Positions 1 through 10,204 of a stretch of 64,000 nucleotides of DNA are shown piece by piece. The DNA comes from Rhyacichthys aspro (Eukaryota; Chordata; Actinopteri; Gobiiformes; Rhyacichthyidae): the NCBI GenBank assembly GCA_036850595.1, contig CM072148.1, positions 23,430,731 to 23,494,730 on the forward strand, read 5' to 3'. Within the stretch, counting starts at the first letter, position 1. Every line of letters begins with the position of its first letter. The position numbers and the translations under genes were made by a program. Under the pieces are notes generated by a model. That model had not been told where the DNA came from, did not search any database, and was given only the letters and a program-made list of their open reading frames with translations.

Positions 1-75
1 GCTACAGAGGTTTATTACCAAAACTTGTCTTGTTTTATTTTTATTTCTCTATGTTGCCCTACTGACCGTGTAATA

Positions 76-744
76 CAGTGGTCCCTCGTTTATCGCGGGG
101 GTTACGTTCCAAAAATAACCCGCAATAGGCGAAATCCGCGAAGTAGTCAGCTTTATTTTTTACAATTATTATATATGTTTTAAGGCTGTAAAACCACTCA
201 ACACACACTTTATACACTTTTCTCAGACAGGCATTAACATTTTCTCACATTTCTCTCTTGTTTAAACACTCTCAAAGTTCAAACCTTAGCATCTTCCTCT
301 GACTTTTGGGTGCGACCGCAGGTGCCTTTGTCGGTGCAGAACGTTTCGTCGACATTGTGGGTTTTGTCGGAGAGAAAACTTACAAACATACAGCACTTCA
401 GAGTCACACTGCTAGCGATCAAACATTTATGTAAATTTGGCAAGCTGAACGCATTCTGTACTGAGGAGACACGGCACGGAGGAAATTGATTGACAATGGT
501 CTACAGTCCCTTAGCCAATCAGGACGCAGAACACAATGCGCAAGTTCTCCCTTAGCCAATCAGGATGCAGAACACAATGCGCGAGTTCTCCCTCAGCCAA
601 TCAGGATGCAAAACACAATGCACGGGTTCTCCCTTAGCCAATCAGGACGCAGAACACAATGCGCGTTCATACGCTGTAAAAAAAAAAAATCTGCGAAACA
701 GCAAGGCTGCGAAAGGTGAACCGCGTTATAGCGAGGGACCACTG
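76..744. mobile_element. Short DNA transposon (pogo/Tc1-mariner-like MITE)
   Basis: The element starts CAGTGGTCCCTCG and ends with the exact inverse CGAGGGACCACTG. It is flanked on both sides by TA (74-75 and 745-746), the target duplication of Tc1/mariner/pogo elements. The arms stay similar past the 13 exact bases (a run of CGCGG on each side). It holds no transposase, so it is non-autonomous. Its right half carries a four-copy 41-bp tandem array. It would lie in the last intron of the candidate upstream gene. The superfamily is inferred from ends and TA duplication. Confidence 0.8.
511..674 (+). repeat. 41-bp tandem array, four copies, each with a CCAAT box
   Basis: Four head-to-tail units begin at 511, 552, 593 and 634, exactly 41 bp apart. 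Each contains AGCCAATCAGG, a good match to the NF-Y CCAAT-box consensus, followed by a run around AACACAATGC. Units differ by a few substitutions. The array lies inside the DNA element at 76-744. The open frames across it are a by-product of the repeat and are not called as genes. Confidence 0.85.
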
Positions 745-815
745 TATTCTTAATACTTTGTGGATATTTCTGATATATTGTCACGCTTGATGTTTTGTGT
801 GTTGTCTTCCTGCAG

Positions 816-878
816 GTTTTAACGGTGCCAGATCTTGGGCTTAATCTCAGTCAGAACTTCACCATTAGCTGGAATTGA
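816..878 (+). CDS. Possible terminal coding exon of an upstream gene
   Basis: A pyrimidine-rich tract ending TTCCTGCAG (to 815) is followed by an open 20-codon frame reading VLTVPDLGLNLSQNFTISWN and then TGA at 876-878. About 760 bp of AT-rich DNA without a long frame follows, with AATAAA at 1638. This is the shape of a last coding exon plus 3' UTR of a + strand gene whose earlier exons lie left of the window. In vertebrates the gene upstream of MICALL2 on the same strand is INTS1, so that is the candidate. I did not recognise the protein itself, so this is position-based inference and the exon could be spurious. Confidence 0.35.
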   Translation, partial: VLTVPDLGLNLSQNFTISWN

Positions 879-1770
879 TCAGTCTTGGAGTCAGTCACCG
901 TCACTGTCTACAAACAAACTCACACAACTGTGTAAAACTGAGAGTGAATAACAGAAACCCACTGACACTGCTGTACATACCTTCGTCAGTAACAGGAGTG
1001 ACAAGCTCTGCTCTCACACAACTGATGCAAATGAGTTGGCCTCATTTTTATTTGCTTTTTTTGATTTTTATGCTTTTGCAGAAATGTGCAATGAACCAAA
1101 TGTATAATGTGAATGCATGATGTAATTTATTGTTTGACTTGACTTATGATCTAATTTGCACAGATTGTAAATGTTCAACTGACAAATGCAGACACCTATC
1201 TGTTTTTCTTTTTTTTTCCTGGTTTGCCTTGGATCTAAGCACTTTAAAGAGCATGTTGCTGCTTGGCCTGAGGTTGGTTTATTGCAAAGTGATACAGAAA
1301 AGCCCTTTGCAGTAATTTCACTGTGAAACATGCATTATTTTTGTAAAGTTTATGGAGCCTCTGTCTGAATCTGATAGCAATGCTGTACACAGATGAAACA
1401 AAAGTATTCTGTCTCTGAAAGTGATACATCATTAATTCTATACAAAGGATTTTTATTTTGTTGGCTGATGATTGTCTGATAATGTTTTAATGTATGTATA
1501 ATTTAAGATTTCATTAAAGTGGAAATTCTCCTTCCTCACCACAACAGACTGATGCACTGACATCCCTGTGGAAGCTCTACCTATCCTGTTTCATCCTTCC
1601 TTCACAAGACCCTAAGATTCTTGAGTGACATGGCCCAAATAAAGTGAAGGAAGATGGATCAATAACATTTATATTATACATTTAAGTTGTTCTTAAAGTA
1701 TTACATTACAGATTTTAACAATTGCTAAGACACATTTCCTGAAACGTAAAACACATTTCTGTACAACTCT
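879..1770 (+). other. Candidate 3' UTR or intergenic DNA
   Basis: AT-rich DNA without a recognisable gene. ATTAAA near 1512 and AATAAA at 1638-1643 are possible polyadenylation signals for the exon ending at 878. The short open frames on both strands have no recognisable content. Confidence 0.35.
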
Positions 1771-1771
1771 A

Positions 1772-1827
1772 TCTATCTATCTATCTATCTATATATCTAT
1801 CTATCTATCTATCTATATATATATATA

Positions 1828-1877
<50 letters not shown>
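1772..1877. repeat. Microsatellite (TCTA)n followed by (TA)n
   Basis: About eight TCTA units, some interrupted by ATATA, run directly into a long uninterrupted TA tract. The tract abuts the internal break of the hAT fragment to its right. It makes the poly-Ile/Tyr tails of the minus-strand open frames meaningless. Confidence 0.95.
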
Positions 1878-1878
<1 letters not shown>

Positions 1879-1880
1879 CA

Positions 1881-2262
1881 AATTGGATTTCTTGTGTTGA
1901 AATTCTTTGTCGTTTGACCTCCTCTTGAAATTTCAGACGAACAAATCTTGCACACAGCAAGTTGCTGTTCTTTCCCAGAAAGGCGAAAATATCCCCACAC
2001 CGCTGACATTTTAGATACAAGCAAGCTACACCTTTCACGCGCATCACGTACACAAGTTGTTGTCATAGCAACAGTTAAAGGAGCCGCAGCAAAAGCAGAA
2101 AGGCAGGCGAGAATGACATATACTCCGCACATACACTTTACGTGACAACAGAATAACATCGGTAGGCTGGTATAGGCGCATCTTCCGATGTCCAATGTCA
2201 GTCAACATCATCAATATCGGCCGATACCGATGTTATGCCGGTTTTATTATCGGTGCATCCCT
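1881..2262 (-). mobile_element. hAT transposon 5' end with BED zinc finger, truncated
   Basis: Read on the minus strand, the right edge (about 2262) begins AGGGATGCACCGATAA, a terminus common in vertebrate hAT elements, followed by the ATCGG-rich subterminal region. Within it a minus-strand frame (about 2053 down to 1889) encodes the start of a BED finger: SAVWGYFRL, then CKICSSEISRGG and TTKNFNTRN. The first Cys pair (C-x2-C) is present. The distal His/Cys pair and the catalytic domain are lost, cut off at the TA microsatellite. Only the 5' end of the element survives. Confidence 0.75.
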
Positions 2263-2944
2263 ACTTAATTATTATCCAACCAACCTTTTTTATGAATAAA
2301 ATAAATCTATTTTATATTGATTATTTTTTTAAGCTGAGTCGAATACATTTACTTTTATACTATATACTATACTATAACTTTGATTCCCCCACACCCCCTT
2401 ACACACTCACACCACAGGCCCATAAATTGCCAAATAGATTTAGATGTAAATCATAAGAGGTTGCTAATGTATTACAGAAGAAAGTACATTTTCTGTTAAA
2501 TTATTTGTAAACTGGCTTGAATCGTTTACTTTTTATAGACTGAGGTGTGTAGAATGACCTGGAATGAGAACCGTCTCAAACTTATTTTCATATTTTAGAT
2601 TCAGACATTGTTTTATTCTTTACCACTTACCCAGCTCTGGCTTAATCACTGGACTGACACTTGGAGACAGACACAAACCACTCACTCTCACATTCATTTA
2701 TTTCGGAAAAAAAAAGCCAAAACAAAACAATATTGTCCATCAACCAAACCAAATGAGCAGAGGGCAAATGTGGAGCACTGCAGAAGTACATTTGGGCCTA
2801 CAGCACCCTCTAGTGTGTTTCTGGAGAAAATCCTTGGTTTTTGTTAATTGGTGCAGTTTAAAATGCCAGCTTTGAACGGTGGGTGGACCAGGGCTTTTGT
2901 CAGCAGACCAAACTAAATGGATCTTTTTCTGTTTTGGTGTGTAC
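2263..2944. other. Unassigned AT-rich DNA
   Basis: Low-complexity stretches (CCCCCACACCCCCTTACAC near 2385; A-runs near 2706). No gene or element with recognisable ends was seen. Confidence 0.4.
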
Positions 2945-2948
2945 TTAA

Positions 2949-4423
2949 ACCTCAGAAGCCCAACCAATAATTTTTTTTCCTCCTTTTTAACCTTTTTGTA
3001 ATAAGCATCTGATCAGGAAAATAACATTATTTTTGCAAGTTTTGTTTTTCTGAGCATTTTGTGAGAATGTTGCAAAATTGCAACGTTGGGTCTTAGTGGG
3101 TGCAAGAATCACCGGTCCACAAAATCTTGTTAATGAAGATTAATTAACATTACAAGTGCCTTAATAATAACAGTAACAGTCAACAGTTAATAACAGTTTG
3201 AAAAATGTTAGAACTGCAAGAAAAATACAAAATATTTCATAGAACTTTATGGATTGATGGAATTCTATCCAAATGAAATGAATTGATTTAATTACTAAAC
3301 CTTAAGGTTAATGTCTCAGAGTTTAACTTGACATTCTAATGCCCTGTAAGAACTATTCATTTGAACAAAATTTGCAACTAGTTTAATGCAGGGTTTTTTT
3401 TACAGTAACAGTAAATTCATATGTGAGAGTTATCTATTGATTCCATCTTTGTCGAATTTCTTAGTTATGAAACTCAAGAAAGCAGTTTTTTGTCTCTGTG
3501 AAACACAAACGCACACAACACTTGATGCATGCAGTTGAAGTATATCCATCCTTGCAGTGCCTGCAGCGGCCTCTTTTTTCAGCTCTTAGAGGCAGGTGGC
3601 CCATGTTGTCTTTGCAAACATCGGGTGGAGGAGCATTTTGGGCAACCCTTTTGCAACCTGAACAGGGATCTTCAGTGCTTTGCAGTCTCACTTGTATTGC
3701 AGCCACGCGTTGATGACTGCAAGGATGATGGTGTGCCAGAAAATGTACAGATACCAGCGTTTGGACCAAATGTGGAACTTGTACTTGGCTGTAAATGAGT
3801 CAAGCAAATCAATCCCACTCATGAACTGATTGTAGGCCTTCACAATGGATGGCCTGCTCACTTCAGTGTAGGACTTTTTGGATTTGTCCCACCGAGAAAC
3901 CTTGTCAACAGGGTGAGGGCCATGGAAAGTGGAGAGCAGAGTGACTGGCTGGTTGTCATACCACCTAACAGCACAGATGTTATGATGTTGTTCCATTAAT
4001 AACTATGCATTCTGTATGACCGAATCATGACCATTAAAGCCAAGTGTTGCGTCTTTACAACATTCATACAAATCACTGTAAATCATGTACATTACACTAA
4101 TTTGTCAAATTATTTTTTTTTTTATGACTAAACATGTTTAGAATTAAGAAAAAAAAAATACTACACATAAAGTACTTACTTGGAAAATTAATAAAATTAT
4201 GCCAAAACAGAGAGATGTGGTGTAAATTGCAGGCGGCCAGGTCGTGTGAACTTTGACTCCATAGCGCCTAAATGTATCAATATTTTCAAGTCAAAAATGT
4301 TGCAATTTTAAAGTTTGAGGTCTGGGGTGTTGGGATTTGTAGTTTTTATTTATATTCAGCAGCAATAGGCAGTACAAGAGTGTTTTAAATACTTGTTGCA
4401 AAAAAACCGTGGGCTTCTGAGGG
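2949..4423 (-). mobile_element. piggyBac element with TTAA target sites and matching inverted termini
   Basis: The left end is TTAA (2945-2948) then ACCTCAGAAGCCCA. The right end is TGGGCTTCTGAGGG then TTAA (4424-4427). The 13-base core CCTCAGAAGCCCA is an exact inverted terminal repeat and both ends abut TTAA, the diagnostic piggyBac target. The roughly 1.48-kb body carries a degenerate transposase C-terminus on the minus strand. At this length the element is internally deleted compared with autonomous copies, which are usually more than 2 kb. Confidence 0.85.
3461..3996 (-). pseudogene. piggyBac transposase, C-terminal fragment, frameshifted
   Basis: The minus-strand frame 3996-3688 encodes a region characteristic of PGBD/piggyBac transposases: AVRWYDNQPVTLLST, RWDKSKKSY, then VKAYNQFMSGIDLLDS and KRWYLYIFWHTIILAVINAW. 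The motif with paired Asp in GIDLLD is retained. The C-terminal Cys-rich region continues in another frame towards 3461 (CxxC-type pairs around CNRCKR-like positions), so at least one frameshift separates them. The N-terminal and most catalytic sequence is missing. It is a dead remnant inside the TTAA-flanked element. Confidence 0.8.
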
Positions 4424-4427
4424 TTAA

Positions 4428-5859
4428 TGAAGTGGACTACATGTACAAGTTCATCTTAACATGCATGGCGAAGAAGTGGATTAGAGAAACTTCCTTGAAT
4501 CCCAGTGTACTGTATTGTATGTAAAGCCCCTTGAAATTACTCCAGAACTACCTGGTAGTATGGGAAAAAGTACTGTATCTGAAACATCCCTCTCTCTTCA
4601 CAGACTGGTGCTCCCTTCGTGATAACACAGGCTGGAGTTGGGCCTGTTTTGATTGGCTTTGACCTCACTCTAAGTGTTTCCAGATGCACATAGATTGCCC
4701 GAGCCCGTCCAGAACAACAGAGAGGCACAGCACTGACCGGGACACTTCCTGTCTGCATTTAGAGGATTAACTATGTGTGTGGGAGGGTTAGTGGGATCGG
4801 CATCTGCACAGAGGGGCTGGGCCGGCTGTAGGAGAGTTTTAGACACAGTTATGGGAAACCAAATTTCTGGTGCAAAATTTTCAGCCACACAAGTCAGTTA
4901 GTATAAAAATTTAAATGGATGTAGCTGTAAAAGGATAGGCTATGTTTAAAGGTTCTGATGTGTAATATTTCTTACAGTCTTAGTGTTATATGTTATATCA
5001 CCACAACATGTATAATCTCTTATTTAAAAAATGGAGATAGAGTTCATGTTTGTAAAAATCCAGGGGCACTTACATAGGTCACAGTAAACTGCTTGGGAGC
5101 AACAGCCAAAGAAAACTCATTGGAGGTGGAAGTATGGAACAGACACTTTTGACTAAACACATTTTACAGTTAAAACATAATAAAAGACAAACATCAGACA
5201 TTGTGGGTCACTCTCCTCAAAAGCCCTAATGTAGAATAGATATAGAGCAGACCTCCTCCTTAAACTAGACCAAACTTCAACACTACAGGGAATAGGTCTG
5301 CAGCAGGATTTAAAAGCTTCAAAGACCAGAGGGACAATGAGCCCTGGGTGTGTTGAGAGCAGCAGGTGTCAGGTAACCCTCTGAACACACCCAGAGACAG
5401 GACACAACAGGACTACTTCTACAAACAAGTCCAGTATGGTGAAGTACGGTGGCCTGGAAGGCTTAGTGGAACACAAAAACCACTGCACAGATACAAAACA
5501 ACAACAGAAAATGGGGACTATCGTGGGTGTGTGAAGTACAGTTGAAATATATCTGGATATATTCTGAATGCAAAACAAAAACATTTAGATGTGTACAACT
5601 GCTTACAAACGTTCATTTTCATTTTATATAATCTTACCTTCCCCTGCACTGTAAGAAATACAAAACTAGGATTTTTTATTTATTTATTTTTATTTATTTT
5701 GTTTTTATCATGTTTTATCACCATCATAACTTCAACTAGTTAGAAGAACTTAAAGGAGCTATGTGTAGGATTTTAAGAATAAATAAGGCTTTTATTTGCC
5801 CAGATGTCAGCCTGTCAATGCTGTGATGAGAGGGATGACATTTTAAGTATCCAACTTGG
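4428..5859. other. No gene recognised
   Basis: Ordinary AT-rich DNA. The longest open frames (4537-4758 and 5369-5584, both minus) show no domain, splice pattern or codon evidence. The stretch near 5750-5790 (AAAGGAGCTATGTGTAGGA) resembles a terminus seen in fish repeats, but I cannot delimit an element. Confidence 0.4.
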
Positions 5860-6020
5860 TTGCCTCTATAGACCCTTTAAATGTTTGTAAACATTCCAGC
5901 GAATTTTGGCGGGCGGGGCTTAGCTGGAGGCAAAAGGAGGCACTGGAGGCAATGTGTTGACGTTAGCTAATGAGCTGCTTTGGAGCGTACTTTTAAAAAT
6001 GAAGGATGAAACAAGTAACG

Positions 6021-6242
6021 CTAGTCATTTAATTTACAAAATATGTTCAGTCGCTTTCCGTGAGAGACCGTGACAGTTACTTTTCGAAGCTAACGCTGGC
6101 GGATGGAAGCAGACTGGCCGATCCTTACACCGTACGGGAGTGGCATGATGACCTGCCCGGGCTGCCCAGGGTGGAGTGTCCAGATATCTACACCTACCTC
6201 ATCGAGACACCAAGTGTTTACAGCCGAGATAAGATTGCCTAG
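6021..6242 (+). pseudogene. N-terminal fragment resembling fish THAP/SWIM/YqaJ-type element protein
   Basis: The open frame contains YVQSLSVRDRDSYFSKL, then LADGSRLADPYTVREW and DIYTYLIETPSVYSR. This pattern of Tyr/Asp/Pro positions is one I associate with the N-terminal part of large uncharacterised fish proteins ending in a YqaJ-like nuclease domain. No ATG lies in good context. The frame is open from just after a TAA near 6031 and runs to the TAG at 6240-6242, where the similarity stops abruptly. The nuclease domain is absent. Assignment rests on remembered family pattern, not on a search. Confidence 0.45.
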
Positions 6243-6366
6243 TTTAGCCCTGGACTGAAGCTATTTTTATTACACCCCTGCTTTAGCCTTGGTTTAGTCC
6301 TGGACTGAAGCTACATTTATTACACCTACTTTAGCCCTGGTTTAGTACTGGTTTGAAGCTATTTTT
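6243..6366 (+). repeat. About 50-bp tandem repeat, 2.5 copies
   Basis: Units beginning GTTTAGCCCTGGACTGAAGC (6243), GTTTAGTCCTGGACTGAAGC (about 6293) and GTTTAGTACTGGTTTGAAGC (about 6340) are spaced 47-50 bp apart. They occupy the junction between the two gene fragments of the transposon derivative. Confidence 0.8.
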
Positions 6367-6489
6367 ACGAAGACACTAACACTCGCTAATGTGCAAATGA
6401 AATGTAGCGGTAAAAAATCCGACATTCCCCTTAATGAATTCCAATTTGAACATAATAACCAATACAATATTACACAGATACTTTTTATG

Positions 6490-6693
6490 TTATCTCTTAG
6501 CTGATATGAAATGTGCGCTGCAGACGCGAGCATTCTTTATGATGGTCTCTGTCCAATCTTTGCGTCTAATTGCGTTTAACCACAACTGTCTTCTTTTTTT
6601 GTGGTGGACAATATTGGCTGGTATACGGTAAAACTTTAGTTTTGAGCCGCTTTTCCTCCTGTTCTGACATCCGACAACACAATACGAAGACAT
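6490..6693 (-). pseudogene. THAP zinc-finger domain, N-terminal fragment
   Basis: The minus-strand frame starts MSSYCVVGCQNRR and includes LKFYRIP, RRQLWLNAIRRKDW and VCSAHF. This fits the THAP C2CH arrangement: C-x4-C near the N-terminus, a Trp-containing middle, then C-x2-H-F. The usual AVPTIF box is not seen, because the frame ends soon after CSAHF. THAP domains bind DNA and are found in P-element, Kolobok and related transposases. Here it is the surviving start of a transposase-like gene, with the catalytic region deleted. Confidence 0.75.
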
Positions 6694-6800
6694 TTTACAT
6701 GCAACGCCAGTGGTAGCTAGTTCTGTTTTACCGTGTTTTGCCTCCAGCTAGTGTGGTGACGTCACAGTGACGTAGGCGGTTAAGGGGTCTATAAAAGCAA

Positions 6801-8513
6801 TTGATAAAGACGTGTGCAGGACCCATACAACTGTTTATCCAGAAGAAGGAGGATCAGAAAACAAGTTTAGTTTGCAATCACTTTCACTTCACGGAGACTT
6901 TCCTCATTAAATTGGGTACAAAAAAGCTTTGTTTTTGCAGATTTTACTGCATTTAATGCTTACTCGTGTATATAAACGGATAAATTTTCGAAATAAGAAA
7001 CCTAAGTGCGTATATTTTTGTATTACTTTGAAAATCCGGATGCTGTGCTTATTTGTTTTCCGTTCTGGTGCGATCGGATCTGTGTTTATTGATGCGGACT
7101 AGCTCCGCCGTCGAAGAAAATAGAACTGCTACGTATCTCGTTCGCTGTGCACTGTCGGATCGGAGCCGCCGTGGAAATGCTCTCATTGAAAACAACGGAA
7201 GCGTATTTGCTGCGGAGTGCGTGGTGGAGCGGAGCTGCAACGCATGCAGTGGAATCTGGGGGTTAAGGTCAGCAACCTGGTATAGAGGTTGACTGGCACA
7301 AAGTATTTTATGTATTGTGAAAATACAAAAACACTTGTCTCAAATGTATTTAAATACATATTACATTCAATTTTTTCAAAGGCTTTAAAATACAAAAAAC
7401 TTGATTTTCTATTTAATGAAAACTTTGTTTGACAAGTTTATTAAACTAGCTCAAAGCTAGCTTCCTGACATTACATTACAAGCTTTCTTAAGTTTTCTGA
7501 ACTTGCAAGCTAACTTACTTATTCTGGATAATATATATAATATAATATAAAACTATTTCCATGGTTTTATAGCCTGACAAAACATCAACTTGTATGATAA
7601 ATAATGTTAGACCTGGATAAATTTGCTTTGATGTAAACACTATTATATCAAATGTTCCACAATTTTACTTTTAGTTGAAAAGTAAATCAGTTTTTCAAAT
7701 AAATTAGTCCTTTTCACTCCTCCAATATGCCATAATTTTTTTAGTGGTGTTGAAGGAATGACTGCCTTCAATTTCAAGGTGACATGACAATAAAACTGTA
7801 CAGTTTTCAAGAAACAGGGGGTGGGTCTACTTACCCACTGGTTTATCTTACCCCACTTTTCGCTATATTCCATAGAATAAGCAGGAAAAGTAAAGCATGA
7901 CTGGCTAGTATTCTAAAGATATCTCAAATGACTTGCCTGAAAGTTTTTTTTTTCTTCTTTCCTCTTTTTAAACAATAGTATAAAGTTTCAGATTTGAAAG
8001 GTTTTGTTCTGTTTTATTATTTTTTTTTATTGAAATTTAAAATCTATCATTGTCAGTTGTATTTGTGGGACATGCAGAGGCCATGAACTGTTAGCACCAC
8101 AACACTAGCAAGTGAAAGCACAATATTACCTTGGATTTTCCTTTATTTATGTGCTGCTTGATATTGATCCAGTGGCCTCAATTAAAAGGTCAGCAAAGTC
8201 AAAATCCATCAGTTTTAGATTAAAACAATGTTTTTTTTAATCATACTACACCAGTCTGTTAGTGGACGTTCAATTCAAGGTGTAAAATTCTGATTAAACC
8301 ACTGTGCTACTGTAAAAAACAATTGAGGAATCAAAATGCCTTGCTTTCACACATGTTTATATATAAGGCTATTTTAAAATTTCAGCTTTAGTGAAACAAA
8401 TAAAATATTGAAAGGATAGAACTTTCAGAGTTAACCTCGCCTCAGAGTTTTCACCAGAACATTTCAACTCTTGATAGAAACAGACGAAATCGAGCAGAAT
8501 AACCAAGCACAAA
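6801..8513. other. No gene recognised; one GC-richer patch
   Basis: AT-rich sequence apart from 7050-7260, which is CpG-rich (CTCCGCCGTCGAAG, GGATCGGAGCCGCCGTGG, GCGGAGTGCGTGGTGGAGCG). That patch resembles a fish repeat but has no ends I can define. The open frames crossing it on both strands are low-confidence and not called. Confidence 0.4.
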
Positions 8514-9244
8514 ATGAAGCCCCGGGACAAATACACGGCAGAAGACGATGAGAAGCTGTACGAAGACATCTTCAGCACCACATCATAACCCAAGAGTCCA
8601 GCTGCAGCAGATGGAGGCAGCTACTCTGAAAGTGCAAGAAGACCTACAGCATTAACACCGAGCTCCAGGAGAAGTTGGCGAAGGAGGAGGAGGGGTAGAA
8701 GGCCCTCCAAAGCTTGGTCAACCAGTTAAGATCCAAGTTCACCACTGAAAACCGTCTGAGGCAGGCCGCCGAAGACGGACGTGGAATGAACCTGGTGTTC
8801 CTTAACTTGGAGATGGCAACTCAGGCTTTTGCGGCTAAAGGTAGGGAGGAGAACCTTCAGAAGGAGCTGGAGAACATCAAGTACCAACTGGAGAAGGAGC
8901 GGCAGACCTTCACAGCCAACATCAAGAAAACCAAAGCAGCCTATGACGCCGTTGTCCAAGAAAGACAACGCGTATCCAAAGAAATCAATGACAACTTTGC
9001 CCAACTTCGTCATGTGCAGGACATGGAAAAAGCTGAGCACGAGAAGGAAAAGTGGCATCTTCTGGATAAGATGGCACGGTTGAGAAGCTCACACTAGAAT
9101 GAGCTCAATTGCCAAAAGAAGGAACGGGAAGAGCTGCAGACAGCGTTGGAGAACGCACAAGAGCTTTTAAGATACGGCGAGTGGGAAGAAGAAAAGGCCT
9201 CCCTCATTCAAGCATCTGAGGAGCTTAAGAAGACGCTGAAGGAC

Positions 9245-9475
9245 AAAGAGCAGGAGTTTAAAGTCCAGCTGAAGGACAAAGAGGAGAAGTTTAAAGTCCA
9301 ACTGAAGGACAAAGAGGAGTTTAAAGTCCAACTGAAGGACAAAGAGGAGTTTAAAGTCCAGCTGAAGAACAAAGAGGAAGAATTTAAAGTCCAGCTGAAA
9401 GACAAACAGGAGGAGTTTAAAGTCCAGCTGAAGGATAAAGAGGAGTTTAAAGTCCAACTGAAAGACCAAGAGGAG
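9245..9475 (+). repeat. Protein-level tandem repeat FKVQLKDKEE
   Basis: About seven 30-36-bp units each encode (E)FKVQLKDKEE or close variants (NKEEE, DKQEE, DQEE). They form a charged helical repeat ending at TAG (9476-9478). The last part is duplicated verbatim at 10019-10204. Confidence 0.9.
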
Positions 9476-9550
9476 TAGTTTAGCATCCAGCTGAAGGACA
9501 AAGAGGAAGAGCATCAACTCATGCTACAGAAAGTCACTGAATTGGAGCAG
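9293..9550 (+). repeat. 258-bp direct repeat, copy A
   Basis: Begins AAAGTCCAACTGAAGGACAA and ends GAATTGGAGCAG. Reading the two side by side, all 258 bases match copy B at 10019-10276. Copy A is followed by TGACTGAGC, where the coiled-coil frame breaks. Copy B continues into what looks like the original C-terminus. Confidence 0.9.
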
Positions 9551-10018
9551 TGACTGAGCAAGTGTGTAATTGGTAAAAGTGTGGAAAAAAAAGTAAACGG
9601 GCTGCTTTACGAATTTCCCTGTCTCCATTCGGTTGTTTGTTTTTATTGAAAGAGTGATCCAACCACCACACATCTGTACTCACACCTCACATTTGGTGGC
9701 AGCGGTGGGATTACGTTGGTGGTTTTTGCGCATTTGGTGAGTTTTATTTCCCCTGAACTGTGGATGTATTCACTTTTGCGCTCTTTGGATTTTTTTTTTT
9801 TCTTTCTCTCGACGAACACCGGATTAACTGGCAACTAGTTTGGAGATATTAAGGATTTTTGCAGTATATTTTATCATTTTTCTCTACTTTTCGTACCTTT
9901 TTGTTGTGATTTTTGAACGGGACAATTGATTACCATGTCGGACGATGAAAGTGTACCTGGGATGTCCTCTTTTCCCTCGCAATGTCGACTGGATACTACA
10001 AGTGCACCTGCTTCCTTC
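9551..10018 (+). mobile_element. Gypsy-like LTR end, primer-binding site and leader fragment
   Basis: The segment between the two 258-bp repeats has the anatomy of a retroelement 5' region. There is a stretch ending CACACCTCACA (9691) like an LTR end, then TGGTGGCAGCGGTGGGA (9694-9710), placed like a tRNA primer-binding site beginning TGG. An AT-rich leader follows, then ATG at 9935 opening MSDDESVPGMSSF, like a gag start. The element stops at about 10018, where the coiled-coil repeat resumes. Nothing of gag beyond some 28 codons, or of pol, is present. Confidence 0.6.
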
Positions 10019-10204
10019 AAAGTCCAACTGAAGGACAAAGAGGAGTTTAAAGTCCAACTGAAGGACAAAGAGGAGTTTAAAGTCCAGCTGAAGAACAAAG
10101 AGGAAGAATTTAAAGTCCAGCTGAAAGACAAACAGGAGGAGTTTAAAGTCCAGCTGAAGGATAAAGAGGAGTTTAAAGTCCAACTGAAAGACCAAGAGGA
10201 GTAG
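9935..10204 (+). CDS. Chimeric ORF: retroelement gag-like start fused to coiled-coil repeats
   Basis: From ATG 9935 an 89-residue frame joins MSDDESVPGMSSFPS and about 13 further retroelement-like residues to SFKVQLKDKEE repeats, ending at TAG 10202-10204. The junction is in frame at about 10018. It has a retroelement-type leader upstream but no demonstrated promoter. Whether it is expressed is unknown, and it may be an accidental open frame created by the rearrangement. The predicted product would be a short, highly charged alpha-helical protein. Confidence 0.4.
   Translation: MSDDESVPGMSSFPSQCRLDTTSAPASFKVQLKDKEEFKVQLKDKEEFKVQLKNKEEEFKVQLKDKQEEFKVQLKDKEEFKVQLKDQEE

Larger units (their letters stand above)
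5860..6800. mobile_element. Deletion derivative of a DNA transposon with two convergent gene starts
   Basis: The left edge TTGCCTCTATAGACCCTTTAA (5860-5880) and the inverse of the right edge (6780-6800) match at about 17 of 21 positions, with a shared TATAGACCC core. Inside, the start of one protein reads inward from the left (6021-6242, +) and the start of a THAP-domain protein reads inward from the right (6693-6490, -). The two are separated by a short tandem repeat. No target-site duplication was clear. It is best explained as an internally deleted copy of a larger two-gene transposon. Confidence 0.6.

Noticed and set aside
1809..2195. Minus-strand frame with long Ile/Tyr tail as a membrane peptide
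   Set aside because: The tail is the TA microsatellite translated. Only the BED-finger part is meaningful, as a hAT fragment.
9167..9517. Minus-strand Leu/Phe-rich frames read as transmembrane proteins (also 9884-10243)
   Set aside because: Shadow translations of the + strand FKVQLKDKEE repeat.
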